This document shows, piece by piece, positions 43,973 through 54,222 of a stretch of 64,000 nucleotides of DNA. The stretch's first letter is position 1; every line of letters starts with the position of its first letter. The position numbers were made by a program, and so were the translations under genes. Source of the stretch: Halicephalobus mephisto (Eukaryota; Nematoda; Chromadorea; Rhabditida; Panagrolaimidae). Under the pieces are notes generated by a model that was given only the letters and a program-made list of their open reading frames with translations, was not told the DNA's origin and made no database searches. The stretch spans positions 124,001 to 188,000 of the forward strand of contig SWDT01000187.1 in assembly GCA_009193035.1 (NCBI GenBank). The letters are read 5' to 3'.

Positions 43973-44790
43973 TAAAATTTAATCAACTGATATGATGGAA
44001 AATATTGGAGTTTCACTCATGACTGAACCACAGATTTTTAAATTAAACTTTTTTATGGCATATTAATTTGTCGAAAAGATCAGAAAACATAAAATTCATA
44101 ATTGTTAAATAGTTTTGACCCACCAATTTTTAACTACTGGTCTCAAATTTTGTAACAATTTCTCTATTACTAAAAAATTCCAAATACCGTAAAATCACTA
44201 ATAGAAGGGCTGTCCGTCTATTGTTCAACCCTTTAAAAATGGTGCCCTTCAAATGGAGGTTTTACGGTACTTGCTTTTGTTTATTATTAATTTCGATAAA
44301 ATAATTAAGATCATTTTATTATTTTTTTCATGGTTATTTTTTATTTCAAAAGTTTCTGTTGTCTAAAATGCGGTTCATTATTTATCCGGATAAAATATAT
44401 CCTTGGTGTTTATTTATCATTTATTTGACTCGTATTCAGAAGGCCGGATATCTAAATTGTTCGAAAAAATAAATGTTTACAGTATTTATCCCGAGAGACA
44501 AAGATAAACAAGAAAATCAAATGTTCGATTTTTATTGTTGATTTAAAATGGATAATTATCTGAATATTTTTGGAAGACTGAACAATTGCAAAAATTTGGA
44601 CTTTTATAATACAACAATTTTTTTATTATTATTTAATTTTTTTATCATTGTTCAATTTTCAACAAAGATATATAAAAAATATAAAATTGTTGAGATTTGT
44701 AAAATACGGATTAATGAAAAGATTAGTTGTTTTTATATCATTTTCTAAAGTTGGATAATTATATTTAAAAACAAATTTCCAAAGAACCTA
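43973..44790. other. Intergenic with one small MITE
   Basis: Contains the TACCGTAAAA element at 44185-44269 (separate entry). A 66-codon AT-rich frame at 44548-44748 is not credible as a gene. Confidence 0.5.
44185..44269. mobile_element. 85-bp MITE with TACCGTAAAA termini
   Basis: Perfect 10-bp inverted ends TACCGTAAAA / TTTTACGGTA surround AGAAGGGCTGTCCGTCTATT and GGTGCCCTTCAAATGG. Short palindromic elements with this terminus are common in Caenorhabditis genomes. Confidence 0.6.
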
Positions 44791-45126
44791 ACAAGTAGTA
44801 ATTTTTCTATTTATTCCCATATCGCACATTCAAAGTTCACAAACAATACTAAAGTTAAACCCTTGTACCTTTGATCCAACTCATCCTTCGGTGGGTGCGA
44901 GTTTTCTGTTCCTAGGACCTTGGGATTCTTCTTATCATCTAGCTTGTCTTTGGTCAACCGGGCCTCTAATGAGAGATATCCAGAGGGCTTCGCTTCTTTA
45001 GTCTACAAGCAGCTTGCGAGTCAGACTTCTAGCTGCCGGTCTTCGGTCGGGAATCGAACCCGGGTCTCGTGAATTTGAATTCACATATACTACCATTGTA
45101 CTATCCGAGGACAAGTAGTAATTTTT
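44791..45126 (-). mobile_element. tRNA-derived SINE with 16-bp target duplication
   Basis: ACAAGTAGTAATTTTT flanks the insert exactly (44791-44806 and 45111-45126). On the minus strand the insert begins with a tRNA-like head of 72 nt (45110 to 45039): a seven-base acceptor arm with one mismatch, D-loop-like AATGGTAGTA, an anticodon arm GTGAA/TTCAC with a six-base loop, and the B-box GGGTTCGATTCCC. About 230 nt of unrelated body follow, ending GGGAATAAATAG. Intact pol III boxes and identical target duplications point to a recent insertion. Confidence 0.8.
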
Positions 45127-45423
45127 TACAGTTTTTGTGTTCATGGCTGTCTTCGGAAGTAAAATATCGAATTCGAAATATTTCCCTATTTGATTAATAT
45201 TTTACGGATTGCCTAATTTGAGATGATTCCCGAAATTCGTCTCTTTGCCGGACAGTCAATTGATGAAGGATTGTTTACTTTCGCGGCTGATCCTTTTTAG
45301 CTTGTGAAATCCTTGCAAACAAGTCTTTCATCCAATTGACAGTTGAGCCCATGAGGTCGTCCTCTTTACTGTTTGCGATCCATGTTGGGAAGTCAGTCAA
45401 ATCATCGTCCTCGTTATTGACAA
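45127..45423. other. Upstream region of the bHLH gene
   Basis: No repeat or RNA gene seen; likely promoter and 5' leader. An in-frame TGA six bases before the ATG fixes the start. Confidence 0.4.
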
Positions 45424-46852
45424 ATGCAAGCCCCATCTACTGATTTTATTTCGGCTTTTTGTTATGGATCTACTTTACAATCTACTATCAACGCCGCTAA
45501 TCTACTCAGAGCCCAAACTGGTAAGGATAAAAATCTAACAAATTCCAATGTACCCTATAGGTCCCTCTGGAACCCGACCAGTAAGAACATTTTTTTACAA
45601 ATAATTCATTTTATAAAATTCTCTAATAATAATTTAAAAAATAAAATAATTTTAATGAATTTTCTTACACTATATTTTTTTAAATTTTTTAGTGCGAAAT
45701 TTCATTCATATTAGTAAATGAAAAAATTTACCTCAATATTCAGAATCTTTCATAATAAAATTTGATTTCATTTTTAAATGTTTTTGTGCAAAATTTTACT
45801 TCTACTTGGAAACTAGTAAAGTCTTCAGGAATTACTGTACTGAAACGTGATTTCGCTTTTCCTTAAGTTGTTTTAACTCGAAATTTTACTGATATTAGTA
45901 AATGAAAAAATTTACCTTAATATTCAGAATCTTTCATAATAAAATTTGATTTTTATTTTAAATGTTTTTGTGCAAAATTTTACTCCTATTGACAAATAAA
46001 TTTCTGTTTTTTGAAAATTTTCATAGTGGAAGTCATTTTTGTTTTTTTTGTTGAGTTTTGTGCAAAATTTTACTAGTAGTAAAAAAACAATTTGTTTATA
46101 TTCATTAGACCTTTGTGATGAGAATTAATATTTTCCATGAAAATTACCTTCAACACTGCTCATTACTGTAATTAATTCAAAAAAATGACTATTTTTATTA
46201 TCTTCAAATTTTTTTTACAAAAATTAATTTTTTTTATATAAAAAAATACAAATTTTTTATAATAAAAATTAATTTTTTTTATATAAAAAAGTATAAATTT
46301 TTTGTTACAAAATTTTAAATCGTAAAAATTTATGAAATTCAATAATCTCAAAAAGAAAATTCTAATTTTTTTACAATATAACAATATCTACAGTAATCTA
46401 ATTTTTTTTCAGGAGTAGCTACTCTGTCGTTCCAACAACCCCAATTGGAGACCCAAAGCCGTTCCAAAAAAGACAAAAAAATTTCTCCTTTTGATCCTGA
46501 GGCGATTGTTCCGCTTCCAACTCAACTAAACGAATTCAAAGCTAGGAATTTCGGAACGACCATCTGGAGAAGGAACGAAAGAGAAAGATACAGAGTCAGA
46601 TGCGTCAATGATGCCTACGACAACCTCAGACAAGTCCTGCCTTTCGATGAAGAAGAAAAAAGACTAAGTAAAGTCGAGACTCTCCGATTGGCTATTATCT
46701 ACATCAAGCATCTCGACAAAATGCTCCTGGAACCCGGACACGAACAACGCTGTGCGTGTTTCGTCGAGTTCCAGGCTCAGTTGCTGGAGAGCGAAGTTAA
46801 GAGGATCGACCAGAGGCTCTCCATGAGCGGAAGGGATTCAGATGAAAGCTAA
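45424..46852 (+). CDS. bHLH transcription factor, achaete-scute-like
   Basis: Two exons: 45424-45520 and 46413-46852; 178 residues. A basic helix-loop-helix domain lies at about 85-140: basic part RRNERERYRVRCVNDAY (with the E-box-contacting Glu), helix 1 DNLRQVLPF, loop DEEEKRL, helix 2 SKVETLRLAIIYIKHLDKML. NERxRxxxVN and SKVETLRxAxxYI are typical of the ASC group, close to the nematode-specific branch that keeps YIKHLD. Such factors dimerise with an E/Daughterless protein and specify neurons, glands or other cells. N-terminal 80 residues are not conserved. The C-terminus is charged and helical. AATAAA at 46959-46964. The intron contains two direct copies of a 90-bp AT-rich block (45720-45810, 45903-45990). 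Confidence 0.9.
45720..45990 (+). repeat. Direct repeat in the bHLH intron
   Basis: AAAAAATTTACCTYAATATTC, AGAATCTTTCATAATAAAAT and TTTTTGTGCAAAATTTTACT occur in the same order twice, 183 bp apart. Confidence 0.7.
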
Positions 46853-47617
46853 GAAATAAGAAAATCTGCATTTTAAGTCGATGACTGGGTCGATGGAGGG
46901 GTTGGATAATTGTGTAAATTTTTATTATTTTCATTTTTTTGTAAATTAAGTAATAACTAATAAATCTTCTAGAAGAAAATGTTTTTCTTGATGGGCATCT
47001 TAGGAGACAACTCGACAGATATGTTGATGGATACCTTGATGAAGATCTCGATGGACGTGTTGATGTGCACTTTGATAAATAAATTTATAAATATCTCAGT
47101 CGGTGATTTAATAGGAACTTTCTTAGTCTTTCAAAATGGATCGCGATAAACAACTTGATAGAGATCTTGATGGATGTGTTGATGGACGCCTTAATGCATA
47201 TCTTGGTGGATTTCCTAATTAACTTTCCGAAGATTACTGCAATGAACACTTTAGTTAATTTCATTTTTAACCTAGAAACATTTGTTCATAATTTTTTTTT
47301 GCAAAAGAATTGCTCATCCATCAAAAACGTTTCAAAAGTTGTTATTTTTTGAAACTCTTCAGTACTTTTGAAATCGCCCCCAGGACATTTCTCGAGAAAT
47401 CCAAACACTGACTCATTCATCCTCTTGCCGGCTGTCTTGACTTATTTATCAGTAACAAACAGCAAAATCCATCGAAGCGACATGTGTTGCGAACTGGCCA
47501 GTGATTAATGACTTTTTGGATTTGTTGCTGAATTTTAAGATCCGCCTTTTTGTTTAAATCTTTCAAAAGCCTTCAAAAGATTGGATAAACTTTATTCGTG
47601 TTACTTGGCAAAGAATC
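46853..47617. other. Intergenic; GATA site before the galectin
   Basis: Degenerate GATCTTGATGGATGTGTTGA-type repeats at 46985-47220 resemble a decayed minisatellite. A TGATAA site (minus strand, 47446-47451) lies about 170 bp before the galectin start. TGATAA is bound by ELT-2-type GATA factors in nematode intestine, so intestinal expression is possible. Confidence 0.4.
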
Positions 47618-49824
47618 ATGAAAACTGGTAAGTTTTTTGAGAAATTTTTTATTTTAAAAAATTATTTTTAAGCTGTTTTCTTTGTTCTCCTGGGCTTGGC
47701 CCTGGCCTACCCGAACCCCGACGACTCCGGAGCCCCCGAAGTCCCCCCGACCAACCCGGGCCCTGAGAAGACTCGGGAACAGAAGTACAAAATGTACGTC
47801 GGAGAACAGGATTACCTTCTTCCGTTCAAGACCAGAATTTCCGAACCTTTCAAAGACGGCCATACTATCCATGCCCTCGGGGTTATTTCCTCTGATCCGA
47901 AAAGAATCGACTTCAACTTCCACAAAGGAGGTCGTGACGATGATGACATGCCTCTCCATTTGAGCATCAGATTCACCGAGGGAATTTTCGCAGGAAAAAT
48001 CGTCTACAACACCTTCAAGGACGGAAACTGGTCCGAAAACGAACAACGAATCTCTTCTCCTTACAAGGCCAATGAGGAATTCGACATTCGTGTCAGGATC
48101 AACAACGGAAAATTCGTCATCTACGGTAATAGACAAGAAATCGGAACTTTCGAGCAAAGAATGAGTCTCGAAGGGATCGACCATGTTTCAATCGAAGGAG
48201 ATTTGGTCAAACTTCGTGTCTTCCATTACGGTGGAACCAACTTCCCTGTACCGTATACTGCAATCGCTAAAATCATGCCAGGAAAGAGATTGGACATCAG
48301 TGGAATCCCCAAGGGAAAGAGAGTCAATGTGAACCTCTACAGAAAGAACGGAGAATATGCTCTACATATCTCCATCAGATACAACGAAGGCGTCATCGTC
48401 AGAAACGCCATGAAGGGCAACGAGTGGGGCAAGGAGGAGAGAGAAGGAGAATTCAACCTTCGTGACGGAGAAATGTAAGTCTTTAGAATCAGGAAACAGA
48501 ATTTTAAACATCTTAAAAAAGTTGTTGAACACATTAGAAAAAATCGCAATTTTTGTATATTATTACACACAAAAAAGTAGATTAAAACAACTCTAATATA
48601 TCAGATACATTATATCCAATATATTCAATATATCCATATATCAATGTATCGATATATCAATATATTGAATATAATACAGTGATATCAACTTAGTGTATCT
48701 GATGTATCAGAGTCGGTTTAATGTATTCGTATATGAAATGTAATACATCGATATCAACTTCATATATCGATGCATTATGATATATCTGATACATCAGAGC
48801 TGCTTTAATGTATCAGATATATTATATTCAATGCACTGAAATCAACTTAATATATCCATACATTGAATATAACGTATGTGATACATCGTAGCTGTTTTAA
48901 AGTATCCATAAATTATATATCATGTACCCACTTTTTGTCTGAGGATAGTTTTTAGTGTCTTAAGAATAGGAGGGGAATAATCTGGATATATAGGCAAAAA
49001 AGCACTAAGGAACAAACTACTGCGAAAGCACGTCATCCCGTTCGATCTGGCCAGGACAAAATAGAAAACAAATGAGGGAGTGATGACAATCGTGTTTGAG
49101 AAATTGTAAACAAACACCGTTTTTGCGGGTTATTTTGGAATTTTTCTTTCTACTCCATCTGTAGAATGAATAAAACTAATCAAATCAAGGGGGTTCCGTG
49201 TCGATAGGGGTCAAACCAGGGTGAAAGCACGCCATCCCGTCCGATCTGGCCAGTGAAACGCCCTAGGGCTCGATTAGTACTTGGATCGGAGACGTCCTGG
49301 GAATCTCCAGTGCTCCTAGCTTCAATTTTTGTGGAGAAACAGTCGGGTTTGCTAGAAAGCAAAAAACAATGTGGAAATTATAGGCAGTTAGATGTGCTGG
49401 GAAGAGTTATTTTTGCACTTTTTGCTGCACATGTTTTTTTCGATTTTGCAGAAAAAAAATTAAAAATATTCTGGATTAGAAGATTAAAGGACGCTGGGGA
49501 TTGAACTATTATAGCATTTATCCGGGTATTTAAACACTGTAAAAGGTGATAAGTACTCGGATCAGAGACGGCTCAGGAACCTAGGGTGTTTTTAGTTTTG
49601 TCTTTTACCCAAAACTGAAATCCACCCATCGCCCAAATATCGACTTCTAATGGGTCTTTTTCAGCTTCGATTTGACCATCATCAACGAATCCTTCAGCTT
49701 CCAGATCTTCACAAATGGAAAACGATTCGCCACTTTTGCCCATCGCGGACCTGCTACCGACATCGAAACCATGGAAATCGACGGAAATGTCGAAATCCAC
49801 TCTGTCTCGATCGGCAACATCTAA
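47618..49824 (+). CDS. Secreted tandem-repeat galectin
   Basis: Three exons: 47618-47627, 47673-48474, 49665-49824; 323 residues. A 10-nt first exon joined to exon 2 gives a signal peptide (MKTAVFFVLLGLALA), uncommon for galectins, which normally leave cells by an unconventional route. After a Pro-rich spacer come two carbohydrate-recognition domains (about 45-180 and 190-323). CRD1 has LHLSIRF and NWSENEQR; CRD2 has LHISIRY, VIVRNAMKGNEWGKEEREG and a C-terminal FSFQIFTNGKRFATFAHR. The usual HxNPR reads HLSIR and HISIR, so the sugar-contacting Asn is Ser in both, while Arg, Asn, Trp and Glu of the second half of the site are kept. Binding specificity is probably altered. The second intron is 1.2 kb and full of repeats. 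Confidence 0.9.
48565..48940. mobile_element. Fold-back element (family A), galectin intron
   Basis: Begins ACACACAAAAAAGTAG and ends TACCCACTTTTTGT, with AAAACAACTCTAATATATC inside the left end and TCGTAGCTGTTTTAAAG inside the right. Interior units TATATCCATATATCAATG. Same family as 5425-5683 and 50171-50770. Confidence 0.6.
49005..49320 (+). repeat. 5S rRNA-derived dimeric element, best-preserved copy
   Basis: The 120 nt at 49201-49320 follow 5S rRNA along their length: GCACGCCATCCCGTCCGATC, then GATTAGTACTTGGATCGGAG and ACGTCCTGGGAATC (A box, intermediate element, C box). The ends that should pair in helix I do so poorly. A second, truncated 5S start (GAAAGCACGTCATCCCG) lies at about 49024-49053. 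The spacer between them matches the one in the inverted copy at 13963-14264 (GTGTTTGTTTACAATTTCTC region), so truncated unit, spacer and full unit move together. Either a 5S-based SINE or dispersed fragments of a 5S rDNA array. Confidence 0.75.
49535..49600 (+). repeat. 3' half of a 5S-like sequence
   Basis: AAGTACTCGGATCAGAGACGG followed by CTCAGGAACC corresponds to the internal promoter half of 5S rRNA. The 5' half is absent. It lies shortly before the last galectin exon. Confidence 0.5.
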
Positions 49825-49990
49825 TTTAATCTTCGACTAATTTCCCTAGTTCAAATTCGAACAAAAATTTTCCATTGAAAATTAATGATCACCAAAATTT
49901 TGGAATTTTATTTTTTATTTTTTAAAATTAGTCATAGAAATTTAAAAAGCGTCTAAAAATAATAAATTTTTTGATTTCTTAGAGCAAAGA

Positions 49991-52900
49991 ATGTTCTTGA
50001 TTGATTGTTTCGAGAAGAGTCTTCTTCTGAATCTTGTTTGTTTAATTTTCGTGACGGGATTCAGATGGGAACCGTTGAACGTAGGCTTGGCCAGGCCTGC
50101 AAACACGAAGGACCTGCCCGACAAAATGATGGTAGGAGTTCTTAAAATTAAATTTGCTTTTACAGTAACTACATGCGAAAAAAACCATTAAAACGGTTCT
50201 AATGTATTAGATATGTTATATCCAATCCACTGATATCAGTTTATTGTATCAATACATTGAATATAGTGTATTCAGTAAATGAGAGCTGTTTCAATATATC
50301 GATGTATTATATTCAATGTACTGATGTCAGTTTAGTGTATCCAATACATCAGCGTTGTTTCAATATATCGATGTATTACATACAACGCGCTGATTTCAGT
50401 TTAGTGTACCCAATACATCAGTGTTGTTTCAATATATCGATGTATTACATACAACGCGCTGATTTCAGTTTAGTGTATCCAATACATCAGCATTATTTCA
50501 ATATATCAATATATTATATTCAATGTACTGATGTCAGTTTAGTGTATCCAATACATCAGCATTATTTCAATATATCGATATATTACATACAATGTACTGA
50601 TTTCAGTTTAGTGTATCTAATACATCAGTGTTGTTTCAATATATCGATGTATTACATACAACGCTCCAATATTAACTTAATATATCGACATATTGAATAC
50701 AATATATCCGATATATCATAGCCGTTTTAATGTATTCATACATTATATACTATGTTCTTATTTTTGTGTATAAAATTCTGTAGGAACTTAAAAAAAGTAT
50801 GAGAATCTGATGTAGGATTCTGGCAATTCATATCCAGAGAATTTCGGAAATGTTTTTATTTCTACACACAAAAATGTAACTTTTGGCACAGTAAAAAATA
50901 GAAATAATTAATATTATGTTTTAATTTTTGTCACAAATACTAAATATTCATGAAAAATGTAACAATTTTGTCAAATTTCGTAATTGTTACAGAACCAAAA
51001 ATTACACTTTTTGTTTGTATGACTAATTTCTCAAATGTCTTCTGGGACCTTCCAGAATCTATTCAAGGGTTCTGTAACTATCTAGAATCTCATGAAGACC
51101 TAAAAAATTTCGAAATTCAATAGGAATTTTAAATTAACATCTAAAATTTCAGATTATCGAAATTTTTAGAAAATTTTATATTTTTTTTAAATTTTGAATT
51201 TTTTAAAACTTTTATATTTTTTAAAATTTGTATGATTAAAATTATTTCCAATTTTCTGGAATCCTCCAAAATTAAATGAAAATTAAAAAAGAATTTTTCA
51301 CAAAATAATTTCGACACGAATTTTTAAAATTAAAAAATTTCAAACATTAATTTTCAGAGAGGCCTCGATGACGCCATTAATTCTCTAAATAAATTCATTT
51401 TCGTCAGGATTCCAGAACATGAAGAAATTTCCATCAGCCGAGAATCCATTTTTCAATGTTCGAAAAATCGGAATTTCGAAACTGATTTAATCATGATTGA
51501 AAAATTTCTCGGAAAATACAGTATTACGAAACACGATATTTCTCACAGACTTCTGGATCTGACAAAAACTGGAATTAATTTTTTGTTATTTTTGACAACG
51601 GATTCTGAACACTGTAGACAGGACCCTTTCATGTTGGCCGGGGCCAGTCCCTGTATGGAGCCCAACGGGAAACTTTCGATTTTCGTTCCGAGACCCATTT
51701 GTGGCAAACTGATCATCTGTCTCCAGAATCCTGTCTGGAAAAATTTCGCATCTAGTTTTGACTTGTTCCGACACGAAATTATGCATGCCCTCGGTTTCGG
51801 AACGATCAATCCGGACAAATACGGTCAATCCACGAAATCCGAAACCAGGAAATGGAACAACAACTTCGGACTGAAACCGGATGTCCATGATGTCCACTAT
51901 ATGGATTTCAGTCTTAAAGCTACGGTAACTAAGAGTGAAGTTTTTGAATTTTACAGTATCCTTCCAGAAAGCAGCGAAGACCTACTTCAACTGTGACGAC
52001 ATCGTGGGAATCGAAGCCGAAAATAAAGAAAAAATTCATCTAAACGAATACATTTATGGAGTAAGTCGTTCGGATTACTGTATTTATTAATTGTTAATAC
52101 TACAGAATGAACTGATGACTCCTGTAGTTTCTAATGGTCCTAATTACTTTACTTACTTGAGTGCCTTAATTTTGGAATCCACTCATTTGGGAAAAATGTG
52201 AGTTTTCGAAGTTTTTAATTTTTTGAAAAAAAAGTTTTTTTTATGAATTTTAACAAAGATTACTTTTTGAAACGAGTTGTATATAATTTTGAAGGTCTTA
52301 AAATGCTGATTCAGAATCTGTATTTTATTTTTGCGGAATACTCTTTGAAATGAGGAAATTGGAATGAATGTGTGAAAATTCATTCAGTGGAATCTCGATA
52401 TAACGCACCCAGGCTATAAGGCACGGTTTCAGTGGATTAGTTTGGCCCACATACAAATTTGCGAAAATTTATCCTCGCTATTACGCACCCTCAATATGAC
52501 ACCCTAGGCTATAAGACACGATTTTAAGCAATTGTAGTCATATTCGACCCTCAATATAAGACACCCCACGATATAAGGCACGATTTTAAGGAATTTTAGT
52601 CATATTCGACCCTCGATATAAAACACCCCACGATATAAGACACGATTTTAAGGAATTTTAGTCATATTCGACCCTCGATATAAGGCACCCCATGCTATAA
52701 GACACGATTTATCCGATCCTTTGAGGGTGCCTTATATCGAGATTCAACTGTATATCGAAAGTTGAGAAAACAAGGATATCTCTTAGTCGAAATTTAACGA
52801 TTTTATTTTAGAGAAATTTGTTTTTTTTAATTTAAATAATTTTAATAAGTTTTTTTTGTAAACAAATATATTTTTATGCTGATTACAACTATCTCATTGA

Positions 52901-54222
52901 TTTTTCAAAAAACGATTACAAACATGAGAAACGTAGTTCTAAATTGAGATTTTCCAGATTATTTCATTCAAAAAGGGCATTCCGTAAAAACAGAATACAG
53001 ATTCTGAATCAGAATTTTGAGACCTTCAAAGTGATATAATTCGTTTCAAGAAGATACTTTTACTAAAGTTCATTTTCTTGTTAGTTTATAATATTTAGGA
53101 TCCTATTGAATGTTATGAAATTTCCGGGAAAATTATAAATATGTACAGGTTTTCTGAAATCACATTTAATTAAATGCAGTCAACAAGTAAAAATCTCTGA
53201 TCACGATTTTCAAATTTTTCGATTCTAACTGAGTGCAATCAATGGTAGGATTGGAATCCAACGAAATTTTGATTATAACTGAATGTAACTGAATGTAATG
53301 AACGTACTAATACCTTTTCAACTAGAAACAAACATGGTTTAAACATGTTGATTACATTCAGTTACGATCAATTTTCTGTTAAATCGCAATTCTGTCATTG
53401 ATTACATTCAGTTAGAATCAAGTAATGTGAAAATTGTGATCAGAGATTCTTACATGTTGATTACGTTCAGTTACGACCAATTTTTTGTTAGATCGCAATC
53501 CTGTCATTGATTACATTCAGTTAGAATCAAATAATGTGAAAATTGTGATCAGAGATTCTTGTTGATTCCATTCTGTTAGACGTGATTTCAGAAAACTTGT
53601 ATAAAGTTACATAATTTCCAGCTTTAACAAGAAAGATCTAAAAACCTATATGAAAATAATTTTCTTCATATTTTACAAATGTTTTTATTGTTACAACAAT
53701 TTGAGTTTGTTCTTTTAGTTCGTGGTACAAAACTAACAGAACCTCAGTGAAAATCGAATCTCGACATTACTGGTACGGTAGGAATTGGGGATGTTCCTTT
53801 GTCTTGGGTTCTTGCTACGACTACATGGCGACGAAACACACCAGGGACCAAGGCACGGCTTTTCCTTTCTGTGACGAAACGGATCTGAAGGACTACCTCT
53901 ACTCGAGGAGACCGAAAAAAGTCTGTTTTTCGAACAGAAACGAAACAAAAATTGTGAAAGTCACGTGTAACTTGGTCAAGCAACTAGTCCAAACTGTCGG
54001 ACAATTCAAGGTAAAATTAATTAAATAATTTAGAATTTTCAAATATTCCAGCCGAAACCATTGCTTCATCAATTTCCTCTTCTTCGAAGACTGCTAGATG
54101 GGGTCGGGTACCCGGTGTATGGATCGGACAGTTTCCACAGGTACTGTCCGATGGTAAAGGAACTTCTGGAAGACCAAATAAGGGACCTACCGTTGAATGC
54201 CGAAATTGTTCCTTGTCCTTGA
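49991..54222 (+). CDS. Leishmanolysin-like zinc metalloprotease (peptidase M8)
   Basis: Six exons: 49991-50131, 51358-51924, 51968-52060, 52106-52197, 53719-54010, 54052-54222; 451 residues. The hydrophobic start (LLLNLVCLIFVTGF) is a likely signal peptide. Family marks in order: FMLAGASPCMEPNGKLSIF (about 138-156), zinc motif HEIMHALGFG (186-195), then after a spacer the third ligand His (about 260 in KIHLNEY) and the Met-turn NELMT (268-272), ALILESTHLGKM, WGCSFVLGSC and a Cys-rich C-terminal part. All catalytic residues are present. M8 proteases of animals are linked to cell migration and secretion; no GPI signal is seen, so this one is probably secreted. Introns 1 and 4 are over 1.2 kb and packed with mobile elements. 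The stop is only about 1.2 kb before the acid phosphatase. Confidence 0.9.
50171..50770. mobile_element. Fold-back element (family A) with 69-bp satellite core
   Basis: Outer inverted parts (ACATGCGAAAAAAACCATTAA ... TTAATGTATTCATAC-TTTTTGTGTAT) enclose about six tandem units of 69-70 bp (CAATATATCGATGTATTACA, TACAACGCGCTGATTTCAGT, GTATCCAATACATCAGC). Because 69 is divisible by three, a 154-codon frame with a 23-residue period is open across it; this is a by-product. Confidence 0.7.
50864..51017. mobile_element. Fold-back MITE (family B), copy 3
   Basis: ACACACAAAAATGTAACTTT ... AAAATTACACTTTTTGTTTGT; interior TTTGTCACAAATACTAAATA. Lies in intron 1 of the M8 gene, 100 bp after a family A element. 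Confidence 0.7.
52260..53070. repeat. Large inverted repeat enclosing a MITE, M8 intron 4
   Basis: Left arm 52260-52385 (TGATTCAGAATCTGTATTTT) and right arm 52925-53070 (CAGAATACAGATTCTGAATC) are inverted copies about 110-130 nt long. The pogo-like MITE at 52385-52750 lies between them, apparently inserted at the edge of the left arm. Confidence 0.65.
52385..52750. mobile_element. Pogo/Tigger-like MITE with internal tandem units
   Basis: Ends CAGTGGAATCTCGATATAAC and TTATATCGAGATTCAACTG are inverted and match the terminus style of pogo-type mariner elements. The interior consists of about three 62-63 bp units (ACCCTCGATATAAG-CACCCCACGATATAAG). Non-coding. Confidence 0.75.
53150..53610. repeat. 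Second inverted array in M8 intron 4
   Basis: AATCTCTGATCACGATTTTC on the left and GTGATCAGAGATTCTT twice on the right, with alternating TGATTACATTCAGTTAGAAT words of both orientations between. Resembles a fold-back element with duplicated arm. Confidence 0.55.

Noticed and set aside
45039..45110. Functional tRNA gene
   Set aside because: Acceptor and T-stem mismatches, a six-base anticodon loop and exact target duplications around a longer unit point to a SINE head.
46172..46384. AT-rich 70-codon minus-strand ORF in the bHLH intron
   Set aside because: Almost only Phe, Ile, Lys, Asn, Tyr: a by-product of AT-rich repeats.
49201..49320. Functional 5S rRNA gene
   Set aside because: Terminal helix poorly paired, middle region changed, and the unit is part of a dispersed dimer.
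50257..50721. 154-codon ORF as a gene
   Set aside because: It is a translation of 69-bp satellite units; frame is open only because 69 is a multiple of three. It lies in an intron.
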